From NCBI GenBank assembly GCA_963739435.1, contig CAVUAN010000009.1, positions 62,001 to 126,000 on the forward strand: 64,000 nt of DNA, written 5' to 3'. The notes below the pieces were generated by a model. It searched no databases, was not told the DNA's origin, and saw only the letters and a program-made list of their open reading frames with translations. This DNA is from CAVUAN01 sp963739435 (GTDB taxonomy: Bacteria; Acidobacteriota; Thermoanaerobaculia; UBA5066; Gp7-AA6). The position numbers were made by a program, and so were the translations under genes. Shown in pieces: positions 35,326 to 43,270 of the stretch (position 1 is its first letter; the number at the start of each line of letters is the position of its first letter).

Positions 35326-38175
35326 ATGAAGAGGATCGGCCTGGCGCTCTCGGGGCTCCTGCTCTGCTCGGGCATCCTGTCCGCGCAGGCCCCGTGGGCG
35401 GATTGGCAGACGATCGAGACCGCGCACTTCCGCGTGCACTATCCTGCGCCGTTTGCGGCGTGGGCCCGGCGGATGGCGGCCTCGGTCGAGGGAATCCACG
35501 GCCAGGTCACGGCACTCGTCGGCTACGCGCCGCCCGGGAAGACCGATGTCCTCGTCGGCGACCCGCAGGCGGATTCAAACGGCATGGCCCTGCCGTTCCT
35601 CGACCGGCCGGTCATCGTGCTGTGGGCGACACCTCCGGAGGCAGAATCGGGCCTCGGCTCGTACCGCGACTGGACGGAGCTGCTCGTCACGCACGAGATG
35701 GCGCACATCGTCCACCTCACGCGGCCCCGGAACCGGGCCGGCTGGCTCGGAAAGATCCTCCCGATCGGGCCCGTCGCCGTGAACGCGCCGCGCTGGGTCG
35801 CGGAAGGCTATGCCACGCTCGTCGAAGGCGAGCTGACAGGGTCGGGCCGGCCGCACGGAAGCTTCCGGGCGATGGTCCTGCGGCGCTTCGCGATCGAGGG
35901 CAAGCTCCCGTCCTATGGCGCCCTCTCTTCGATTGGAGGGTGGCTGGGCGGCTCGATGGCGTACCTCGTCGGCTCGAGCTACCTCGAATGGCTCGAGGCT
36001 CGCGAAGGCAAGGGCAGCCTCGTGAAGCTCTGGAAGCGCATGGCCTCGAAGAAGGGCGGCTCGTTTCCGACGGCGTTTCGCGCCGTGTTCGGCGAGTCGC
36101 CCGGCGACCTCTACGACCGGTTTTGCGTGGAGGTGACGGCGCGCGCCGTCGAGGAAGAGAAGCGCCTGACGAAGGCCGGCCTCGCCGAGGGCGAGCTCTG
36201 GCAGCGCCTGCGGGGAGGGACGTCCGCGCCGCAGGTGTCTCCCGACGGAACGAAGCTTCTCGCGCGCCGCGACCCGGCCAGGGGAGAGAGCTATCTGGCC
36301 GTGTGGGACCTGCGCGCCGCCGAATCGCCGAAGAAGCCGGCGGCAAAAGCCGCCGAGGATCCCAACGAGATCGAGGACAAGCTCCAGGTCCCTCCGCGCC
36401 GCGAGCCGAAGTGGAAGCTTCCGCGCGTCAACGGCCTTTCGGCGGCGGAGCCGCGCTGGATGCCAGACGGCAAGCGCGTGCTTTTTGCCCGACGCGCGCC
36501 CGACGCGCAGGGAGTGCAGCGCCTCGACCTGCGCGTGTGGGAGGTCGAGACGGGCCGCACCTGGCAGGTGACGCGCTGCGCCGACATCGCCGAGGCCGAT
36601 CCCACGCCGGACGGCCACCGGGCGGTCGGCGTGCGCAGGCGATGGGGCGCGACGGAGCTCGTAGCCGTCGACCTCGACTCGGGTGAAACGCAGCCGATTG
36701 TCACCGACATCCCCGCGTCCGCCTGGCCGGTGTGGAACCATCCGCGCCTTTCGCCCGACGGCGGGACGGTTGCGGCTCTCGTCCACCACGGCGGCCGCTG
36801 GCGCCTGGTGACGGTGCCCGTATCGGGCGGCTCCGTTCGCGAGCTCCCTCTTGCCGGCTCGCCGTTTGGGCCCCCGGCCTGGACGCCGGACGGGTCGCAC
36901 CTCGTTGTCGCGGCGGATGGTTCGGGAATCTGGGACCTCGTGTCGGTCGACGCGCGCGGGTCGGACCCACTGCGCGAGCTGACCCGCGTGACCGGCGGGG
37001 CGTTTGCTCCCGCTCCCTCACAAGACGGCCGGGAGCTCTTCTTTCTCGAGCTGACGGCGAGAGGCGTCGATCTGCGGCGGCTGGCGCTTCCTTCGGCGGA
37101 AATCGCTGCGGCGCCGGCCGTCACCGACGCCTTCCCGATCCTGCCTCCCTCCCCGGCCGAGGCGCCGTTGCCGCAACAGAGTGAGGTTCCCGCGCCGGCG
37201 CCTTACCGCGCCCTCTCGACGCAGGTCCTGCGCCCATTCGGCAGCTTCACGATTGGTCCCGACGGCAATGCCTGGCAGGTTGGCCTCCAGGGCACCGACG
37301 TCGTCGGCCGTCTCGACTGGATCGCCGTTGGCTCCTTCGGCAACGCGGCCGGGCCTCGAGGCGGAGCACTCGCCGGCTCGTGGAAGGGCCTGCCCGTGAA
37401 GCTCGACCTCTACGCGTTCTCTTCGCTCGAAAGACCCGGCAGCCAGCACCTCGTCCAGCGGCCCGAGCTCGACGAGCAGCGCTGGGGCGGCTATGCCGGC
37501 GGGTCCTGGCAGCGGCCGTTTGCCTGGGGCGCCGTCGGCGTCCAGGCGGGAGGCGGCTGGACGCGGATCGAGGCGCTCGAAGCGAATGAGACCTTCGACC
37601 GGGCGCTCGGCTCGGCGGTTGCCGCCCTAACCTTCCGTCGCCGCACGGAGAGCGTGGGCTTCGGTTTCGACGGCGGAATCTCGGGCAGCTTCGGAACGAC
37701 AGATGGAGCATCCTGGAGCCAGTGGCGGGGCGAGGCCCGCGCGATCGGTTTCTTCGGCCCGGTGCGTCTCTCCTTCGGAGGCGGATACGGAGACACGGGC
37801 GGCGCTCCGACGCAGTTCGACCTCTTCTGGCTGGGCGGAGCCTCCTCCACGATCCAGCCGCCCGGCCTCGACCGCAACCGCATCGAGGACCCGGCGCTGC
37901 CCGACGCCTCGCAGATCGGGCGCCGCTTCGAGGCCTGGCGGGCGGAGGCCACTTTCTCGGTCCTGACTCTCTATGCCGAGCAGGGTCTCGCCTACGACCC
38001 GCCCGGAAAGCCGGCGCCTGTCCAGGCGTACGGCGGCGAGTTGCGGCCCGGCCGGCTGATTCCAGCCGAGCTCGGACAAGGGTTCGATCTTTACCTCGGC
38101 CTGGCTCTCATCAAGAGCAAGACCCCGTCGTTTGACTCCTGGCGCGGCTACGCGGGGCTGATATTCCGGCCCTGA
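35326..38175 (+). CDS. zincin peptidase fused to TolB-like propeller and outer-membrane barrel-like domain
   Basis: The 949-residue protein has a signal peptide (MKRIGLALSGLLLCSGILSA), an N-terminal peptidase-MA-like domain with HEMAH (about residues 125-129) and the downstream Glu in APRWVAEGYA, then TolB/WD40 repeats (VSPDGTKLLARRDP, WMPDGKRVLFARR, LSPDGGTVAALVHH) at about 300-620, and a C-terminal part of alternating aromatic/polar strands ending in FRP. The last part reads like a beta-barrel or beta-sheet outer-membrane domain. It may be a surface protease; the barrel assignment is inference. Confidence 0.8.
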   Translation: MKRIGLALSGLLLCSGILSAQAPWADWQTIETAHFRVHYPAPFAAWARRMAASVEGIHGQVTALVGYAPPGKTDVLVGDPQADSNGMALPFLDRPVIVLWATPPEAESGLGSYRDWTELLVTHEMAHIVHLTRPRNRAGWLGKILPIGPVAVNAPRWVAEGYATLVEGELTGSGRPHGSFRAMVLRRFAIEGKLPSYGALSSIGGWLGGSMAYLVGSSYLEWLEAREGKGSLVKLWKRMASKKGGSFPTAFRAVFGESPGDLYDRFCVEVTARAVEEEKRLTKAGLAEGELWQRLRGGTSAPQVSPDGTKLLARRDPARGESYLAVWDLRAAESPKKPAAKAAEDPNEIEDKLQVPPRREPKWKLPRVNGLSAAEPRWMPDGKRVLFARRAPDAQGVQRLDLRVWEVETGRTWQVTRCADIAEADPTPDGHRAVGVRRRWGATELVAVDLDSGETQPIVTDIPASAWPVWNHPRLSPDGGTVAALVHHGGRWRLVTVPVSGGSVRELPLAGSPFGPPAWTPDGSHLVVAADGSGIWDLVSVDARGSDPLRELTRVTGGAFAPAPSQDGRELFFLELTARGVDLRRLALPSAEIAAAPAVTDAFPILPPSPAEAPLPQQSEVPAPAPYRALSTQVLRPFGSFTIGPDGNAWQVGLQGTDVVGRLDWIAVGSFGNAAGPRGGALAGSWKGLPVKLDLYAFSSLERPGSQHLVQRPELDEQRWGGYAGGSWQRPFAWGAVGVQAGGGWTRIEALEANETFDRALGSAVAALTFRRRTESVGFGFDGGISGSFGTTDGASWSQWRGEARAIGFFGPVRLSFGGGYGDTGGAPTQFDLFWLGGASSTIQPPGLDRNRIEDPALPDASQIGRRFEAWRAEATFSVLTLYAEQGLAYDPPGKPAPVQAYGGELRPGRLIPAELGQGFDLYLGLALIKSKTPSFDSWRGYAGLIFRP

Positions 38176-38184
38176 GGCGGGAGG

Positions 38185-39249
38185 TCAATGCAGGCGTCGT
38201 AAGACGTGGCTCTTCAGGGCCAGCCAGACTTCCATTCCGGTGCGGATGTCGAGCTCGAGGGCGGCGGATCGGGTAAGACGCACCGTCCACTCCAGGCCTC
38301 CAGCCCCAACGCGGACCCAGGTGCCCCCGTTACCGTCCTGCCGCGAGACGACGCTGCCCCGCAGCACGTTGCGCGCGGAGATGTGGTCGGGCGGACGGGT
38401 GGAGAGCAGGATGTCCTCGGGAGAAACGCCCCAGGTCGTTCTCGTCGCCGGAAGGGGTGAGTCCGTCGCCGGGACGGCCAGCCGGAGTTCGCCGACCCGT
38501 AACAGGCCCGTTTCTTCCGGGCCGGAGCCTCGCTCGAGCACGCCGACGAGGATGTTCTCGAAACGCGATTCTGGATCGACTTCGGGAAGCGTCCTCTCGC
38601 GCAGGATCGACGCTGCCGGTCCGTGCCAGGCGACTGCGCCGTCGCGCAGGAGAAGAGCCTCCTCGGCGACGGCCTCCGCTTCTCCGGCGTTGTGCGTGAC
38701 GTAGAGGAGGGGCGTTCGAAGCGTTTCGCGCACGCGTAGCAGGTAGGGCAGGATCCGCTCCTTCAGCTCGACGTCGACGGCCGCCAGAGGCTCATCGAGC
38801 AGGAGCAAGCGGGGCTCGGTCGCGATCGCGCGGGCGAGGGCCACCCGCTGCCGTTCGCCGCCCGATAGCGTTGCGGGAAACCGGTCGAGCAGCGGCGCGA
38901 TCTCCAGGATCGAGACTGCGTCGTCGAAAAGCGTCTGGCGTCCGCTCTTCATTCCGAACCGTACGTTGCCGCGGACGTCGAGGTGCGGAAAGAGGCAGGC
39001 GTCCTGGGGCACGTAGCCGATCTGGCGCCGCTCCGGAGGCAGGAAGACGCCTTTCGCGGAGTCCATGAGGGCCTCGCCATCGATCGCGACGCGTCCCGAT
39101 GCTTTTCGGCGCAGGCCTGCGATCGCCTCGAGCAGCGATGTCTTGCCCGAGCCGGAGGGGCCGAGCACGGCGATCGAGCGGCTGTCCAGCTTCGCGGCGA
39201 CGCGGAGCGGAAAGCGCGAAAGCGGAAGCGCGATGTCGATCTCGATCAT
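38185..39249 (-). CDS. modC: molybdate ABC transporter ATP-binding protein
   Basis: The 354-residue ATPase has Walker A (LGPSGSGKTSLL, about residues 30-41), Q-loop (YVPQDACLFPHL), signature LSGGERQRVALARA, Walker B LLLLDEPLAAVD and the switch His (YVTHNAGEA). The C-terminal TOBE/mop domain (from about 285, ARNVLRGSVVSR, VRVGAGGLEWTVRL) is typical of ModC. ATG 39249 overlaps the modB stop (ATGA). It powers molybdate uptake at the inner membrane. Confidence 0.93.
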   Translation of the reverse strand: MIEIDIALPLSRFPLRVAAKLDSRSIAVLGPSGSGKTSLLEAIAGLRRKASGRVAIDGEALMDSAKGVFLPPERRQIGYVPQDACLFPHLDVRGNVRFGMKSGRQTLFDDAVSILEIAPLLDRFPATLSGGERQRVALARAIATEPRLLLLDEPLAAVDVELKERILPYLLRVRETLRTPLLYVTHNAGEAEAVAEEALLLRDGAVAWHGPAASILRERTLPEVDPESRFENILVGVLERGSGPEETGLLRVGELRLAVPATDSPLPATRTTWGVSPEDILLSTRPPDHISARNVLRGSVVSRQDGNGGTWVRVGAGGLEWTVRLTRSAALELDIRTGMEVWLALKSHVLRRLH

Positions 39250-39929
39250 GTTTCGGTGCGGCGGCTGCGGCGCCGGGTCAGCAGCTCCGTCGACCAGACG
39301 GCGGCGAAGGAGAGAACCACGACGACCGCCACGAGGCGCATGGCAGCAGCATCCTGTCCGATCTGGTTGCGCTGAAAGATGGCCAGGGCGAGCGTGCGCG
39401 TGCGCCCGGGAATGCTTCCGGCGACGAGGATGGTGGCTCCGAACTCCCCCAGGGCCCTCGAAAAGGCGAGCAGGGTTCCGGCGAGGATCCCGCGCCAGGC
39501 GAGGGGGAGCGCGACGCGCACGAAAACAGCAGCCGGCCGGCTGCCGAGCGAGCGGGCCATGCCGAGCAACCTCGGGTCCACCTCTTCGAACGCGGCGAGG
39601 GCCGGGCGCATGAGGAGTGGAAAGGACATGACCGCCGTGGCGAGAGCGACGGCCTTCCAGGTGAAGAGAAGCTCGATGCCCGCTCGGTCGAGGAGCTTTC
39701 CGATCGGACCGGGCCCGCGCAGCAGCTCGAGCAGCAAGAATCCCACGGCCGTCGGCGGTAGCACGATCGGCAGCGTCAGAATCGTCTCGGCCAGCATCCG
39801 GCCGAAACCGTGACGACGGGCGAGCAAGTGGGCGGCGCCGACAGCGAGCGGCAGGATCACGAGGGTCGCGATCGCCGCGACGCGCAGCGTCAGGAAAAGG
39901 ACCGAGATGTCCTCTGCCGTGAGGTTCAC
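39246..39929 (-). CDS. modB: molybdate ABC transporter permease
   Basis: The 227-residue integral membrane protein starts at GTG 39929, which overlaps the modA stop (GTGA). It has five to six hydrophobic helices (ISVLFLTLRVAAIATLVILPLAVG, FGRMLAETILTLPIVLPPTAVGFLLL and others) and the EAA-loop region ARSLGSRPAAVFVRVALPLAWRGILAG that docks with ModC. ALGEFGATILVAGSIPGRT is the usual ModB signature. It is the membrane channel of the ModABC system. Confidence 0.93.
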   Translation of the reverse strand: MNLTAEDISVLFLTLRVAAIATLVILPLAVGAAHLLARRHGFGRMLAETILTLPIVLPPTAVGFLLLELLRGPGPIGKLLDRAGIELLFTWKAVALATAVMSFPLLMRPALAAFEEVDPRLLGMARSLGSRPAAVFVRVALPLAWRGILAGTLLAFSRALGEFGATILVAGSIPGRTRTLALAIFQRNQIGQDAAAMRLVAVVVVLSFAAVWSTELLTRRRSRRTET

Positions 39930-40678
39930 TTCGTACCGCGGAGGAGGAAACCTCGCCGCTGGAACTCGGCCCGGCCCGTGTCGCCGGAGAGAAACTGGAC
40001 GAATGCCTCGGCCGCCTCGCGGTTCTTCGACCTGGAAAGGGCCGCGACCGAGTAGACGATCTCCGGGCCGTCCCGGACTTCGAACGCGATCCGTACGGAC
40101 TTCGCGATGGACGCGTCCGTGCTGTAAACGATTGCCGCCGGAGCGGCTTCGCTCTCGACCGCCGCGAGGGCCGCTCGCACATCGAGAGTCGGAACGACCT
40201 TCGGCTCGATCTTTTCCCAGAGGCCGAGGCCAGTGAGCCACTTCTTCGCATAGATCCCGACGGGAACCGCAGCCGGATCTGCGATCGCAATGCGCGAAAG
40301 GCCGACGAGGTCGGCGGGCGAGCTGATCGTTCCCCTGGAGGCGGAAGGCACGACGATGACGAGGCGGTTGGATAGGAACTCCCGCCGGTCCGCTGCGCGC
40401 ACGAGGCCGGCCTTCTCGAGGGCATCCATCTTTGCGGTGTCGGCCGAGAAGAAGACGTCCGCCGGGGCTCCCGCCTGGATCTGGCGAGCCAGGTCGCTCG
40501 AGGCTCCGAAGGAGAAGAGGACCCGGCCCCCGGCCTTCGCATCGAAGGCTTTTCCCAGATCGTGCAGCGATTCGGTCAGGCTGGCCGCGCCGAAAACGAG
40601 AATTTCGGGCTTTGGGTCAGCCGCACCGACAACGACGAGCGCAGCCGCCGCGGCGAGAGCAAGCAGGGTCTTTCTCAC
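39926..40678 (-). CDS. modA: molybdate-binding periplasmic protein
   Basis: The 250-residue protein starts at GTG 40678 with a strong GAAGGAGG ribosome site. The leader RKTLLALAAAAALVVVGAA is a signal peptide. Mature features are LVFGAASLTESLHDLGKAF and FSFGASSDLARQIQAGAPADVFFSAD, the anion-binding Ser positions of ModA. Later segments include FLSNRLVIVVPS, GIYAKKWLTGLGLW and the VYSTDA ligand region. It delivers molybdate (or tungstate) to ModB. It lies 14 bases after the regulator gene in the same operon. Confidence 0.93.
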   Translation of the reverse strand: MRKTLLALAAAAALVVVGAADPKPEILVFGAASLTESLHDLGKAFDAKAGGRVLFSFGASSDLARQIQAGAPADVFFSADTAKMDALEKAGLVRAADRREFLSNRLVIVVPSASRGTISSPADLVGLSRIAIADPAAVPVGIYAKKWLTGLGLWEKIEPKVVPTLDVRAALAAVESEAAPAAIVYSTDASIAKSVRIAFEVRDGPEIVYSVAALSRSKNREAAEAFVQFLSGDTGRAEFQRRGFLLRGTK

Positions 40679-40691
40679 GTCGCCTCCTTCT

Positions 40692-41102
40692 TCAGCCCCG
40701 GATCACCATGACTTCCGTGGCCTTGATCAGGGCATGGGCTCGCGATCCCTGCTTGAGCCCGAGCTGCAGGACGGCGGACTTCGTGATGATCGCTGTGAGC
40801 GTCTGGCCTGCCACGTCGAGAGTGACTTCCGCGAGAAGGCCGGAGACCCGGATCCGCGTGACGATGCCGGCCAGCTTGTTGCGCCCGCTGATGGCGTCCA
40901 TGCCGATCGATTCCCCCGCGGCCGGCAAGGGCGAGCCAGCCAGGCGCCGGACCTCGCTTCGGGATATGCGGTGATGGCCCCCCGGCGTGCGGGTCGATCG
41001 AATCTGCTTCTTGTAGATCCATTGCTTGAGCGTCTGGTGGCTGACACCCAGGATCCGCGCCGCCTCCGCGGCGGTCAGGGGTCCGCTGGCCGCTGTCTTC
41101 AT
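40692..41102 (-). CDS. molybdate-responsive regulator: excisionase/MerR-like HTH plus TOBE domain
   Basis: The 136-residue protein has an N-terminal helix-turn-helix of the excisionase/MerR type (residues 9-55: LTAAEAARILGVSHQTLKQWIYKKQIRS then TPGGHHRISRSEVRRL) and a single mop/TOBE domain (70-136: SGRNKLAGIVTRIRVSGLLAEVTLDV, GLKQGSRAHALIKATEVMV). ModE normally has a LysR-like winged helix with two TOBE domains, so this is a shorter one-component design. It is the first gene of the mod operon and likely represses it when molybdate is bound. A direct repeat upstream could be its operator. Confidence 0.87.
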   Translation of the reverse strand: MKTAASGPLTAAEAARILGVSHQTLKQWIYKKQIRSTRTPGGHHRISRSEVRRLAGSPLPAAGESIGMDAISGRNKLAGIVTRIRVSGLLAEVTLDVAGQTLTAIITKSAVLQLGLKQGSRAHALIKATEVMVIRG

Positions 41103-41132
41103 GGCAGCCGATTCTATACGTTTTCATACGGT
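41103..41132 (-). promoter_or_regulatory. putative mod operon promoter and operator
   Basis: Read on the minus strand, CGTAT occurs twice ten bases apart (41130-41126 and 41120-41116), one helical turn. The second copy runs into TATAGAAT, a good -10 box, only about ten bases before the regulator ATG. A regulator bound to the repeats would block the promoter. The assignment is inference from position and spacing. Confidence 0.45.
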
Positions 41133-41161
41133 CTATTTGCAGTCGAATCGATAGATGCAGG

Positions 41162-42137
41162 ATGCTTCGCCTCGTTATGGCGAGAATTGGCCGTGTCTCT
41201 TCGCGTTTTCCCGCAGCTGTCGCTGCGATTTGGTTTGGCTCAGGAGTCGCCGGGGCGCAGACCGTGACCCCGAATGACTTCTCGGCGGCCGGTAGCCCCA
41301 ACGAGACGGTCGCTCTCGCCGAAGGGGAACACGCCCAGCAACTGTCCGACCTGACGCTCCTCAATTTCTTCTCGGAAGGGTGGGGCGAGCAGTGGGAAAA
41401 GAGGCGCCGCACCACGCCCGACATGGCGCTCCTGCGCGTCACCACGAACTTCCTGGAGCGGGAGTTCCGGCTGGACTACGTCCGCACCGACGTCGCCAAC
41501 AATCCGAAGCTCGAATCGACCGATCTGGCAAACGCGCTCATTGCTTACGGGCTGAATCGGCGGCTGATGATCGAGCTCATCGTCAACTACCAGTGGAACG
41601 TGCCCTTCAGCGGATTCACCACCAACGGGTCAGGCGGCGGCTTGCTCGCGCGATTCCAGCTGGTCGACACGCCGACGCAGTCCTACTCGTTTCAGACGAG
41701 GGTCTCAGCGCCGAACAAGGGGCTGGGCCAGACGCAAACCTCGTTCACCTATGCCCTCGCGGGGTGGCAGGACATGCACGCGCTCGTGCCGGCGCTCGGA
41801 CGTTTCGGCCTCTATGGCTCCTTCCAGTACGAGAATCTCGTCGGGCCCCACAAGGCCGGAGCCACACAGAACGACGTGAGCTACGACGTCTCCCTGGCCG
41901 AGACGTGGACGTGCGGCCTCGACTCCTGTCTTCGGCAACTTCACGACGTTTCTCGAAGCCTTCGGGACGACGATCCTCGACGGGGCGAGCTCGGGAAAGA
42001 CCACCGTCAGCCTGACTCCCGGGATCCGATTCTGGTTCGTTCCCGAGAACTCGCTGACCCTCGGGGTGGACTTCCCGGTCAGCAAGGCCCCCGCGTTCCA
42101 CACGGTCTTCCGCGCCACGTACATCCTGAACTTCTGA
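41162..42137 (+). CDS. exported barrel-like protein, putative outer-membrane transporter (frameshift near 41915)
   Basis: The protein has a signal region (RVSSRFPAAVAAIWFGSGVAGA) and then beta-strand patterns alternating aromatic and polar residues (LLRVTTNFLEREFRLDYVRTD, RLMIELIVNYQWNVPF, YSFQTRVSAPNKG, FGLYGSFQYENLVGP). Near 41915 a one-base shift breaks the frame; one frame over it continues PVFGNFTTFLEAFGTT, VSLTPGIRFWFVPENSLTLGVDF and ends FRATYILNF at 42137, a C-terminal Phe as expected for an outer-membrane barrel. It is divergent from the mod operon; a role in metal uptake is possible but unsupported. ATG 41178 is an alternative start. Confidence 0.7.
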
Positions 42138-42154
42138 GCGCCGGGTCCGCTAGG

Positions 42155-43200
42155 CTAGTCGTCGTAGTACTGGCGGGCGTTGACGTCGCCCTTGCGGCGG
42201 GTCAGGGTGACCTGGATCGAGTGCTCGCCGCGCTGGCCGGGCGGCTTGACGAAGACGAGGACGTAGCGGCCGGCGATCGCGCGGCTCACGCGGTCGAGCG
42301 CGGCCCGGGGGAAGATGTGCGTCTTCTGGTAGGTGCCGCCGGTCAGGTCTGACGTGACGCGCAGGCTCGTCTCGAGCGTGTGGTAATCGGCTTCGGTGAC
42401 GTCCAGCGTGAAGATGCTGACGCGCGCCGCAGCCAGCAGATGCAGGGCCATCGAGTAGTCCTGCTGCTCGGTGGCGTTCGGGCCGGTGTAGCCACCGACG
42501 GTGCCGAGCCCCCATCCGAAGTAGAGCATCGACTTGCCGCCGGGGATCGGGGCAGTGCGCTCGCGATCAACAGCAGGCCTCGCTCGGGTGTCGACGCTTT
42601 CTTCGCTTCGGCAAAGTCGAAGTTGCGCGCGAGAGACGGGGAGTAGGGGTCCATGTCGCGGACCGGCTCGGCCGTGCGGATCGAGGCGAAGAGCGCGTCC
42701 TCGAGCTTTCGGCGGTCGCTCGTGAAGTCCTGGCGCAGTTTCAGGTGCGAGTCGTACGACACGACCGCGACCCGGTCCGTCGGCAGAAGCCCGTCGAGGA
42801 ATCGCTTCGCCTGAAGCGACATCCGGAGCAAGCCGACGAGGCGCGTGTAGTTGTAGTCGGTCTGGAAGAAGAGGACGATGAGCCGGCCCGGGGCGGGAAG
42901 CGGCCGGCCCGGCTCATCCGAAGCGGCGGCCACGGCATCCGCCGGCACTTCCGGCATGTCCGCCGGAACCCATTCGGCAGACTCGAGCGGCACGACCTTG
43001 CCATCGACCTTGACGAGGAAGTCTTCGGCCGTGAGGTCCGTCATCGGGTCGCCCCGCCGGTCGACGACATGCGCGTCGACCACCACGCGCTCGACGCGCG
43101 CCTCCTCGCGGTAGCTGTCCTGCCGGCCCGGCGGCGCCTGCGCCGCCAGCGACGAGGCCAGCGCCAGCGCCACAAGGACGACCGAAGCCGCCCTGTTCAT
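42155..43200 (-). CDS. VWFA-related domain exported protein (frameshift near 42530)
   Basis: The first part has a signal peptide (MNRAASVVLVALALASSLAA), then VERVVVDAHVVDRRGDPMTDLTAEDFLVKVDG, the beta-sandwich start common to Acidobacteria VWFA-related proteins, and RLIVLFFQTDYNY, DRVAVVSYDSHLKLRQDFTSD, which match a von Willebrand A fold. The frame breaks near 42530. One frame over it reads MLYFGWGLGTVGGY, VSIFTLDVTEADYHTLETSLRVTSDLTGG and a C-terminal AGRYVLVFVKPPGQRGEHSIQVTL. The metal-site DxSxS is degenerate (FQTDY), so metal binding is doubtful. Function unknown. Confidence 0.75.
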
Positions 43201-43270
43201 GACAAGAGGCTACCGCAACCCTGTCGAGGGCCGGCTACCCTCTCCGGGACATACAATCCCGGGAGGCTCC

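Noticed and set aside
39930..40542. Upstream extensions of the modB and modC reading frames
   Set aside because: They run through modA or modB in wrong frames; GTG/ATG starts at NTGA overlaps give normal family lengths.
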